From assembly GCF_047638075.1 (NCBI RefSeq), contig NZ_JBLJBV010000026.1, forward strand, positions 1 through 13,347: a stretch of 13,347 nucleotides of DNA, written 5' to 3'. Made by a program: the position numbers and the translations under genes. Every line of letters begins with the position of its first letter. Positions within the stretch are counted from its first letter, which is position 1. Below are positions 7,040-12,595 of the stretch, one piece after another. The notes under the pieces are model-generated. The model saw only the letters and a program-made list of their open reading frames with translations, ran no database searches and was not told the origin of the DNA. Source of the stretch: UBA6197 sp047638075. GTDB lineage: Bacteria > Pseudomonadota > Alphaproteobacteria > Rhodobacterales > Rhodobacteraceae.

Positions 7040-7468
7040 TTATGCGTTGACAGCTTCGGCAGCGTGAAGCCCGATCCGCTCGACCATCGAGCGCACACCG
7101 TTCGAGCGTTGCGCCGACAGATGTTCGTTCAACCCCAACCGTGCCAATTCCGCAGCTGCATTGACGTGGCCCACCTGCGCCACCGTCAGCCCGCTATAAA
7201 GCGCATGCAGCACCGCGATCAGCCCGCGCACGATCAGCGCATCGGATTCGCCTTGAAAGTCAAAGCGCGCGTCCGGCCCCACCCCCTCAATCATCGGGCG
7301 CAGCCAGACCTGACTGGCGCAACCCTCAACCTTGAGCGCGGGCACCTGAAAGACCGGGTCAAGCGGCGGCATCGCCCGGCCCAGTTCTATTACATGGCGG
7401 TAGCGGTCTTCCCAATCGTCCAGAAACTCGAATGTTTCAGCGATCTCCTCAAAGGCTTCGGTTGCCAT
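7040..7468 (-). CDS. SufE-family cysteine desulfurization protein
   Basis: A 142-residue SufE protein. SufE accepts sulfur from the cysteine desulfurase SufS as a persulfide and passes it to the SufBCD scaffold for Fe-S cluster assembly. The sulfur-accepting cysteine is C50 in the signature KVEGCASQVWL, and the C-terminal GLNEHLSAQRSNGVRSMVERI is typical. Length fits the family (about 140). I chose the ATG at 7468 because AAGGAA lies upstream and relatives start with a similar acidic helix; the reading frame is open another 124 codons upstream but with no similarity. No other suf gene is within the window, which is common for sufE in alphaproteobacteria. It is divergent from the lipoprotein gene (120 nt apart). 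Confidence 0.93.
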   Translation of the reverse strand: MATEAFEEIAETFEFLDDWEDRYRHVIELGRAMPPLDPVFQVPALKVEGCASQVWLRPMIEGVGPDARFDFQGESDALIVRGLIAVLHALYSGLTVAQVGHVNAAAELARLGLNEHLSAQRSNGVRSMVERIGLHAAEAVNA

Positions 7469-7588
7469 AACGCATTCCTTCCCGGCTTTTGACCAAAGAC
7501 CTAACGTTGCTGCGGCCCAAGGTCCAGTAGCGGCCTTTTCAAACCCTGCGGATTGGGCTACGCAAAGGCATTGTCCGAAGGGGGTCTT

Positions 7589-8074
7589 ATGAAATCGCCT
7601 GTCATCGCCGCACTCACGCTGTCGCTGGTTCTGGCCGGATGCGGCATAAGCGATAGCCGCCTGAATCCGTTCAACTGGTTCGGGAAATCGACCGAACAGG
7701 CAAGCACCCTGGAACCTGCCGATGGCTACGCCAAAAGCCCCAACGATTACCGCATCCCCGTGGCGCAGATCACAAGCCTGGAAATCAAGCCGGTTCAGGG
7801 GGGCGCGGTAATCACTGCCGTTGGCCTGCCGCAGACCCAAGGCTGGTGGGATGCCGAATTGATCGCCGGCAATGGCGGGTTGCCGGAAAACGGTGTGCTG
7901 GGGTTCACCTTTGTCGTGGCCGCGCCGCTACCGGGCACCGCCGCGGCCAGCCGCACCTCTACGTCGCAATCGCGTGAGGTCAGCGTGGCCACTTTTATTG
8001 GCAACCAAAAGCTGGCAGGCGTGACCCGGATCACCGTTACCGCCGCCGGCAACGCCCGCACCATCAGCCGCTAG
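7589..8074 (+). CDS. Small putative lipoprotein of unknown function
   Basis: A 161-residue protein with a clear lipoprotein signal: MK, a hydrophobic stretch, then the lipobox LAGC ending at C18, so the mature protein would be lipid-anchored at residue 18. The residues after the cysteine (GIS) do not include Asp at +2, so outer-membrane sorting is likely by E. coli rules. The mature part has RLNPFNWFG, then VAQITSLEIKPVQGGAVITAVGLPQTQGWWDAELI and a Ser/Thr-rich end with VTRITVTAAGNARTISR, suggesting a small beta-rich domain. I do not recognise a named family. The ATG at 7589 has GAAGGGGG just upstream. An in-frame ATG 12 codons earlier would spoil the signal peptide. The stop is 15 nt from the convergent rnd stop. 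Confidence 0.85.
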   Translation: MKSPVIAALTLSLVLAGCGISDSRLNPFNWFGKSTEQASTLEPADGYAKSPNDYRIPVAQITSLEIKPVQGGAVITAVGLPQTQGWWDAELIAGNGGLPENGVLGFTFVVAAPLPGTAAASRTSTSQSREVSVATFIGNQKLAGVTRITVTAAGNARTISR

Positions 8075-8089
8075 GGCGATGCGCGCAGG

Positions 8090-9247
8090 CTAGCCTGCCG
8101 GCACAACGCGCACCGCACCACCGCGTGCGGATAGCGCGATTTCGCCCCGCACCAAGCGCATTGCATCGGCGCCAAATACCTCATGACGCCAACCTTGCAG
8201 CGCCGGAACGTCGCGTTTTCCCGCTGCGATATGGTCCAGATCGGAAGCCGAGGCGATCAGCTTGGCCGCCACCCCTTCCGCTTCGGATTTTGATTTCAGA
8301 AGAACACGCAAAAGATCGGCCAGTGCGGTATTGACCTGTAGATGTTCCGCCCCCTCGTTCGGCTTGGGCAGATCTTCGGGCTTGCATTCCAACGCGGTCT
8401 TGACGGCGCTAATGATTCCGTCAGCGATATCGCCCCGCCGTGCCTCGCGCAGCAATAGCCGAGATTTTCCCAATTCGTCATAGGTCGTCGGCTTTGTCGA
8501 GGCCAACTCAATCATCGCATCGTCTTTGTAGACGCGGCTACGCGGGATGTTGCGCGCCTGCGCATAGCCCTCGCGGAACTGCGCCAGTTCGCGCACCACC
8601 GCCATGAACCGCCCCGAAGATGTCCGCGTCTTGACCTTCATCCAGGCTTCTTCGGGGCGCGTGATGTAGGTTTCGGGGTTCAGCAGAACCGCCTCTTCTT
8701 CTTCGACCCAGCTTGTGCGACCTGATTTGACCAGCTCTTTCGATAGGAATTCGTAGATCACCCGCAAATGGGTAACATCGGCTACCGCATAGGTCAGCTG
8801 CGCCTCTGTCAGCGGGCGACGGGTCCAGTCGGTAAAGCGCGATGACTTGTCCAGGTTTTCGCGAGCAATCTTTTTGACCAGCGTTTCATAGCCAACCTGT
8901 TCACCAAAGCCGCAAACCATCGCCGCAACCTGCGTGTCAAACAACGGCGTCGGAAACACCCCCGCATCGACAAAGAAAATCTCCAGATCCTGCCGCGCCG
9001 CGTGAAACACCTTTACCGTGCCGGTATGGCGAAAAAGGTCATACATCGGTTCCAGTGAAATATGATCAGACAGCGGGTCAACCAGAACCGCCTGCCCGTT
9101 CTTTCCCGGAAGCGCCATCTGCACCAGACAAAGCTTTGACCAATAGGTTCGTTCGCGCAAAAACTCGGTATCGACGGTTACATAGGGCTGCTCTTTCGCC
9201 GCCTCGCAAAAGCGGGCAAGCGCGTCGGTCGTGGTAATGGTCTGCAT
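8090..9247 (-). CDS. rnd: Ribonuclease D
   Basis: A 385-residue DEDD-family 3'-5' exoribonuclease that trims tRNA and other stable RNA 3' ends. The exonuclease domain shows D26 and E28 (VTVDTEFLRERTYW), D87 (FHAARQDLEIFF) and Y153/D157 (LTYAVADVTHL), the metal-binding residues of DEDDy enzymes. An HRDC domain follows at about 205-285, and a further helical region ends the protein. Length is normal. The ATG at 9247 fits the usual MQxITTTDxLxxFC start; the longer in-frame reading would run into purN. The gene follows purN on the same strand after 100 nt, with no clear terminator in between, so it may belong to the purM-purN transcript. Its end converges with the lipoprotein gene; GCAGGCTAGCCTGC, a 14-nt perfect palindrome (8085-8098), overlaps its stop. 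Confidence 0.96.
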   Translation of the reverse strand: MQTITTTDALARFCEAAKEQPYVTVDTEFLRERTYWSKLCLVQMALPGKNGQAVLVDPLSDHISLEPMYDLFRHTGTVKVFHAARQDLEIFFVDAGVFPTPLFDTQVAAMVCGFGEQVGYETLVKKIARENLDKSSRFTDWTRRPLTEAQLTYAVADVTHLRVIYEFLSKELVKSGRTSWVEEEEAVLLNPETYITRPEEAWMKVKTRTSSGRFMAVVRELAQFREGYAQARNIPRSRVYKDDAMIELASTKPTTYDELGKSRLLLREARRGDIADGIISAVKTALECKPEDLPKPNEGAEHLQVNTALADLLRVLLKSKSEAEGVAAKLIASASDLDHIAAGKRDVPALQGWRHEVFGADAMRLVRGEIALSARGGAVRVVPAG

Positions 9248-9347
9248 ATGACTTTCTCGTGGCGCGGGGTCATCCCGCCAATCTGTTTTCCATTTAGGCG
9301 AGCGATACGCGAAAGGAAAGCAGGAACCACCGGAAAAACCGCGCCAA

Positions 9348-9935
9348 TTACAGCAAAATGGGCGCCCGTTCGCCCGCGGCAAAGCGCCTGAGAACCGCCG
9401 GGTATAGCTGGTGTTCCAGCGTCAGAACCCGTGCCGCAAGCGAGTCGGCCGTATCCTCGGGCAAAATGGGCACCCGCGCCTGACCAAGGACCGGGCCATC
9501 GTCCAGTACGGGCGTTACCTCATGCACGGTGCAACCGGCCTCATGATCGTTTGCTGCCAATGCGCGCGCATGGGTGTGAAGGCCGGGGTATTTGGGTAAT
9601 AGGGACGGGTGAATATTCAGCATCCGCCCGGCAAAACGGTTGACGAAATCCGGCGTCAAAACACGCATGAAGCCCGCAAGACACAAGATATCGGGTTGGG
9701 CCGCCAAGATCGGTTTCAGCAGTTCGGCCTCAAACGCCGCGCGGTCACGCCCAAAGGGCCGGTGGTCGATGGCGGCCGTCGGCACCCCCAACCGTGCCGC
9801 ATGATCCAGCCCCGCCGCGCCCGCATCATTGGACGCGACAAGAACCGCACGCGCCGGGTGATCGCCGGTCATGCTTTCAACCAGGCGGAGCATGTTCGAC
9901 CCGCCGCCCGAAATCAGAATGGCAACACGCTTCAC
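9348..9935 (-). CDS. purN: Phosphoribosylglycinamide formyltransferase (GAR transformylase)
   Basis: A 195-residue PurN, which transfers a formyl group from 10-formyl-THF to GAR, the third step of IMP synthesis. Visible features are the nucleotide-binding GGGSN (10-14), the formyl-folate signature with N107 and H109 (LNIHPSLLP), and the catalytic-site D145 in HEVTPVLDDGPVL. Length is normal. The start is GTG at 9935, which overlaps the purM stop as GTGA (4 nt), indicating translational coupling. rnd follows downstream. PurM and PurN catalyse nearby steps of the same pathway, so the pairing is functional as well as positional. Confidence 0.97.
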   Translation of the reverse strand: MKRVAILISGGGSNMLRLVESMTGDHPARAVLVASNDAGAAGLDHAARLGVPTAAIDHRPFGRDRAAFEAELLKPILAAQPDILCLAGFMRVLTPDFVNRFAGRMLNIHPSLLPKYPGLHTHARALAANDHEAGCTVHEVTPVLDDGPVLGQARVPILPEDTADSLAARVLTLEHQLYPAVLRRFAAGERAPILL

Positions 9936-11005
9936 AGCAGGCGGCCCGTATAGGCGACCCCCTGCCCGTCGATAACAGTGCCAATTTCGGCAACGGTTTC
10001 GCCCTCTGCCTCCAGCAGTGCCTTAAGCGCCGGGGCACGGTCAGCCGCAACCACGGCAATCATGCCAACGCCGCAGTTAAAGGTTTTCAACAGTTCCGGC
10101 TGCGTCATATTGGCGGTCTCGGCCAGCCAGCGGAACACACCGGGCAGCGCCCAGGCATCAAGGTTGATCGTGGCCCCCAACCCCTCGGGCAGCACGCGGG
10201 GCAGGTTTTCCGTCAGTCCGCCGCCGGTGATATGGGCCAGCGCATGCACACCACCCGCACGCACCGCCGCCAGCGCCTGTTTGACATAAAGCCGGGTTGG
10301 CGCCAGCAGTGCCGCCCCCAGACTGCCCCCCCCAAACGGCGATTGCGCCGCCCAGCCAAGGCCCGACAGCTCGACCACCTTGCGCACAAAACTGTAGCCG
10401 TTCGAATGCACCCCATTCGAGCCAAGCCCCAACAGCACGTCACCCGCCTGCACCCCGGCCGGCAGATCAGCGCCACGCTCCATCGCGCCAACGGCAAAAC
10501 CGGCAAGGTCAAAATCACCGTGGTGATACATGCCCGGCATTTCAGCGGTTTCGCCGCCGATCAGCGCACAGCCCGACTGGACGCAGCCTTCAGCAATACC
10601 GTTGATGATGCGCGTGGCCTGCGCCACGTCCAGCTTGCCGGTGGCAAAGTAATCCAGAAAGAACAACGGCTCGGCACCCTGGCACACCAGATCGTTGACG
10701 CACATCGCCACCAGATCAATGCCGATCGTATCGACATTTCCGGTATCAATCGCTATCCGCAGCTTTGTGCCCACACCATCGGTAGCAGCAACCAGAACCG
10801 GGTCGGAATAGCCCGCGGCCTTCAGGTCAAACAGCGCCCCAAAGCCGCCAAGCCCGGACATCGTGCCGGGGCGCAGCGTACGCTTTGCCACCGGTTTGAT
10901 TCGCTCGACCAGGGCGTTGCCCGCGTCAATGTCGACGCCCGCGTCAGCATAGGTCAGCCCGGTCTTGCCCGTACCTTCGCCTGCCACCTTGTTGCCCGTG
11001 CCCAT
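9932..11005 (-). CDS. purM: Phosphoribosylformylglycinamidine cyclo-ligase (AIR synthetase)
   Basis: A 357-residue PurM of the ATP-grasp-unrelated AIRS/HypE superfamily; it closes the imidazole ring, turning FGAM into AIR. The typical segments are present: GLTYADAGVDIDAGN near 16-30, VAATDGVGTKL (72-82), MCVNDL (101-106), ALIGGETAEMPGMY, LGLGSNGVHSNGYS and HITGGGLTENLPRVL. The ATG at 11005 has GGAG upstream and fits the family length; an in-frame start 21 codons earlier would pass through a leader inverted repeat and lacks support. It is first in the purM-purN(-rnd) cluster. The 5' leader carries a perfect 10-bp inverted repeat described separately. Confidence 0.97.
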   Translation of the reverse strand: MGTGNKVAGEGTGKTGLTYADAGVDIDAGNALVERIKPVAKRTLRPGTMSGLGGFGALFDLKAAGYSDPVLVAATDGVGTKLRIAIDTGNVDTIGIDLVAMCVNDLVCQGAEPLFFLDYFATGKLDVAQATRIINGIAEGCVQSGCALIGGETAEMPGMYHHGDFDLAGFAVGAMERGADLPAGVQAGDVLLGLGSNGVHSNGYSFVRKVVELSGLGWAAQSPFGGGSLGAALLAPTRLYVKQALAAVRAGGVHALAHITGGGLTENLPRVLPEGLGATINLDAWALPGVFRWLAETANMTQPELLKTFNCGVGMIAVVAADRAPALKALLEAEGETVAEIGTVIDGQGVAYTGRLL

Positions 11006-11028
11006 TGCGCCATCTCCGCCTGAAAACT

Positions 11029-11070
11029 CGTTGCTCCGCGCCTTACCGCAACCACCGCCCCGGAGCAACG
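11029..11070 (-). promoter_or_regulatory. Inverted repeat in the purM leader
   Basis: CGTTGCTCCG (11029-11038) and CGGAGCAACG (11061-11070) are perfect 10-bp arms with a 22-nt spacer, 24 nt upstream of the purM start codon. In the mRNA it could form a leader hairpin; in DNA it could be an operator. I recognise no known purine riboswitch here. Confidence 0.5.
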
Positions 11071-11097
11071 CATCACCACCAAAGACACCGCAGTTTC

Positions 11098-11126
11098 TTG
11101 ACCCCGCCGCGTAATCTCTTTACGCA
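11098..11126 (+). promoter_or_regulatory. Possible promoter for the CAU tRNA
   Basis: TTGACC (11098-11103) is a 5-of-6 match to the -35 consensus. A 17-nt spacer leads to a weak -10, TACGCA (11121-11126). The predicted start is about 5 nt before the mature tRNA. GCGTAA and TTACGC (11110-11126) form a small inverted repeat across the -10 region. Confidence 0.4.
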
Positions 11127-11137
11127 GTGCATCGGCC

Positions 11138-11213
11138 GGGCCCGTAGCTCAATGGTCAGAGCAGGGCGCTCATAACGCCTTGGTTGGGGGTTCGAGTCCC
11201 TCCGGGCCTACCA
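11138..11213 (+). tRNA. CAU-anticodon tRNA, probably tRNA-Ile2 (island attachment site)
   Basis: A 76-nt cloverleaf: acceptor GGGCCCG pairs with CGGGCCT (one G-U at 1-72), discriminator A, encoded CCA. D arm GCTC/GAGC, anticodon stem GGGCG/CGCC-T with loop CTCATAA giving CAU, and T arm with GGGTTCGAGTCCC. Comparison with E. coli tRNAs favours the Ile2 type, whose C34 becomes lysidine via TilS, because the stretch AGCAGGGCG-CTCATAA-CGCCTTGGTTG resembles ileX more than elongator Met. Elongator tRNA-Met is the alternative. An integrase gene starts 166 nt downstream, so the 3' half is the likely attB/attL. Confidence 0.9.
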
Positions 11214-11221
11214 AGAATTCA

Positions 11222-11318
11222 TCTCCATGCGTCTTAGATTGACGGTAATCTACTTAAGAACAGCGGGTTATTTTCTTTCTGGCGCTTCATGCGTCTCCAT
11301 GAGTCTCCGTGCGTCTCA
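11222..11318 (+). repeat. Short direct repeats between tRNA and integrase (candidate integrase arm sites)
   Basis: Three 10-bp units stand head to tail at 11289-11318: ATGCGTCTCC, ATGAGTCTCC and GTGCGTCTCA. A further copy, ATGCGTCTTA, is at 11227-11236, also preceded by TCTCC. One-turn spacing next to an integrase gene is what arm-type binding sites of tyrosine recombinases often look like. The stretch is visibly AT-richer than the chromosome to its left. Confidence 0.55.
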
Positions 11319-11321
11319 ACT

Positions 11322-11366
11322 TTTGTTGGTATGATTTGTTGGCATAGTCACGGCGATACCAACAAA
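11322..11366 (+). promoter_or_regulatory. Direct/inverted repeat set upstream of the integrase
   Basis: TTTGTTGGTAT (11322-11332) and TTTGTTGGCAT (11335-11345) are direct repeats 13 nt apart. ATACCAACAAA (11356-11366) is the exact inverse of the first. The set ends 12 nt before the integrase ATG and could be an operator or integrase/excisionase site, or form an mRNA hairpin. Confidence 0.6.
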
Positions 11367-11378
11367 TGAGTCGCCATC

Positions 11379-11723
11379 ATGCCCCTTACAGATGCTCAAT
11401 GCCGTGCCGTCAAACCTGCCGAGAAGGCCCAGAAGCTATCGGACGCGCGCGGGCTGTCCCTGCAAATATCGCCAGGCGGATCAAAGCTATGGCGCATGAA
11501 CTACAGGTTTGAAGGGAAACAGCGCACCGCTGCTTTCGGCGCTTACCCTGATGTGTCCCTTGCGACGGCTCGCATGAAAGCCGCCGAACTCAAAGACAAG
11601 CTGGCAGCGGGCGTCGACCCTGCCTTGAAGGACGGCGCAACCGCAGCGCCTGACAAGACCTTCAAGGATGCAGCCCGCGCGTGGTTCAATGCCAGAGAAG
11701 CGCAATGGGTATCGGGCTACGCC
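11379..11723 (+). pseudogene. P4-type tyrosine integrase, truncated N-terminal fragment
   Basis: The first about 115 codons encode the N-terminal arm-binding domain (DUF4102) of a P4/prophage-type site-specific recombinase: MPLTDAQCRAVKPAEKAQKLSDARGL-type start, then LWRMNYRFEGKQRTAAFGAYPDVSLATAR, and the start of the core-binding domain (TFKDAARAWFNAREAQWVSGYA). A full integrase would have about 400 residues, including the catalytic R-H-R-Y domain. Similarity stops near 11723; the frame runs on to a stop at 11895-11897 through unrelated DNA, some of it the antisense of an IS3 gene. These integrases insert islands into tRNA 3' ends, and a tRNA lies just upstream. The gene cannot make an active recombinase, so the island is probably fixed unless another copy acts in trans. 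Confidence 0.9.
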
Positions 11724-11804
11724 GGAAGCGGAAAGTCGAGGATGGTGAAAGAGGCCATCCGGAGGTATGAAATTGCTGCAGTTGCGACGGGCGGCCTGCG
11801 CAGG

Positions 11805-11847
11805 GCCCCTCTCGGTGATGCAAGGCATCGCCTGCCGGGCAATGGAT
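11805..11847 (+). repeat. Palindromic element, copy 1
   Basis: Begins GCCCCTCTC and ends TGCCGGGCAATGGAT. The centre GGTGATGC / GCATCGCC (11814-11821 and 11825-11832) forms an 8-bp stem with one G-T pair and a 3-nt loop. OrfB homology of the IS3 remnant ends at this copy. Confidence 0.65.
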
Positions 11848-12083
11848 GGCCATGTTCAGGGCGCGGATCGCCAAATCCTTCTTCATCCGGCTGCTGATGG
11901 CCCAGCCGATGACCCGGCGGGAAGGCAGGTCCAGAGTGACGGCCAGATAGACCCAGCCTTCTCGCATCCGGATATAGGTGATGTCATCAGCCCATTTCCG
12001 GTTGGGCGGGCTCGCGGCAAAATCCTGCTGCAAAAGACTCGGTGCGATGTTGAATGTGTAGTCGCTGTCGGTGCTTCGTCGGA

Positions 12084-12107
12084 CAAATGATCCCCCCGGA
12101 TCATTTG
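12084..12107. repeat. Perfect hairpin inside an approximately 50-nt insertion in the dead OrfB
   Basis: CAAATGATCC (12084-12093) and GGATCATTTG (12098-12107) are perfect 10-bp arms with loop CCCC. The insertion it sits in (about 12074-12123) splits the OrfB stretch between the RKF-like and DSDYTF segments. Its flanks differ from the GCCCCTCTC family, so it seems a second kind of palindromic element. Confidence 0.7.
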
Positions 12108-12182
12108 CTGGCCCTCCTCGACGCTGAATTTATGGGTTCCAACCGCACAAATTGCGTTTTGCCGCATCAAACGGCCTACCCC

Positions 12183-12227
12183 GCCCCTCTCACGGTTTGC
12201 AATGCAAACCGTTGCCGGGCAACGGAT
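12183..12227 (+). repeat. Palindromic element, copy 2
   Basis: Begins GCCCCTCTC and ends TGCCGGGCAACGGAT, as copy 1 does with one base change, but the hairpin differs: CGGTTTGCA and TGCAAACCG (12193-12201, 12203-12211) with a 1-nt loop. CCGTTGCC and GGCAACGG (12209-12225) and CCGGGCA and TGCCCGG (12215-12233) add two overlapping perfect palindromes. Confidence 0.75.
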
Positions 12228-12307
12228 GCCCGGACGCGCAAGCCCGACTCGTTCAGCTCTTCCGTCATCCTTGGCCGGCCATAGCTGCCCTGGCTCAATC
12301 TGTGCTG

Positions 12308-12338
12308 CCTCTCGCGCATGCAAACATGCGCTGCCCGT
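12308..12338 (+). repeat. Palindromic element, copy 3
   Basis: CCTCTCG leads into perfect arms GCGCATG (12314-12320) and CATGCGC (12325-12331) with loop CAAA, then TGCCCG. The layout matches copies 1 and 2, with a third, different hairpin. It is joined head to head with copy 4. Confidence 0.6.
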
Positions 12339-12373
12339 TGCCTGGCTGGCGTGTTCACACACCGAGAAGGGGC
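12333..12373 (-). repeat. Palindromic element, copy 4 (inverted)
   Basis: Read on the minus strand it starts GCCCCTTCTCGGTG, then a weak GTGT/ACAC hairpin, then CGCCAGCCAGGCAACGG. This parallels copy 1 (GCCCCTCTCGGTG ... CGCCTGCCGGGCAATGG) in the opposite orientation. Confidence 0.6.
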
Positions 12374-12535
12374 CAATGGATTGCGGATATGCGCCAAAAG
12401 CCCCATGTCGCGTTGCTGACGATGGGATACAGGGCAGGGCTTGCACGCCCGAAGGCCGCGGATCAGTGACCCCCATCACGCGGCAGGCATGTGCCCGGGA
12501 AAGGATGCCACGATAGTCGTTCAGAAAAGCGAACT

Positions 12536-12595
12536 TCACGGCTTTTGGCGCGCGAAGAACCGGGTGGCCTTCCTGAGAAACAGCTTCGGGTGCGG
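12536..12595 (-). pseudogene. IS3-family OrfA, C-terminal remnant
   Basis: The last about 15 codons of an IS3 OrfA are readable as LFLRKATRFFARQKP followed by TGA at 12538-12536, a typical OrfA ending. The stop overlaps the OrfB GTG start. Upstream of about 12595 the OrfA sequence is lost, and the DNA instead continues as the end of an IS110 transposase. No DNA-binding helix-turn-helix part remains. Confidence 0.7.

Larger units (their letters stand above)
11848..12539 (-). pseudogene. IS3-family transposase OrfB, degraded and truncated
   Basis: The DDE transposase OrfB of an IS3-family element. It begins with GTG at 12539, overlapping the OrfA stop as GTGA, and shows VKFAFLNDYRGILSRAHACRVMGVTD. 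An extra base near 12462 shifts frame to a stretch like RGLRAxK..SHRQQRDMGLLAHIR. Then come QHRLSQGSYGRPRMTEELNESGLRV (about 12230-12307), VGRLMRQNAI, DYTFNIAPSLLQQDFAASPPNRKWADDITYI (first catalytic Asp region, near 12000) and GWVYLAVTLDLPSRRVIGWAI. It ends after ALNMAI near 11848; the remaining catalytic part is gone. Three insertions of about 40-70 nt interrupt it (12074-12123, around 12183-12227 and around 12309-12378), each holding a perfect hairpin. Long open frames through this region are artefacts of fused fragments. Confidence 0.85.

Noticed and set aside
8085..8098. Perfect palindrome GCAGGCTAGCCTGC at the convergent lipoprotein/rnd ends as a terminator
   Set aside because: No loop and no T-run, and it overlaps the rnd stop codon; it could be chance, so it is only noted in the rnd entry.
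11222..11318. CRISPR-like array
   Set aside because: Units are 10 bp, tandem and without spacers, next to an integrase; this does not fit CRISPR.
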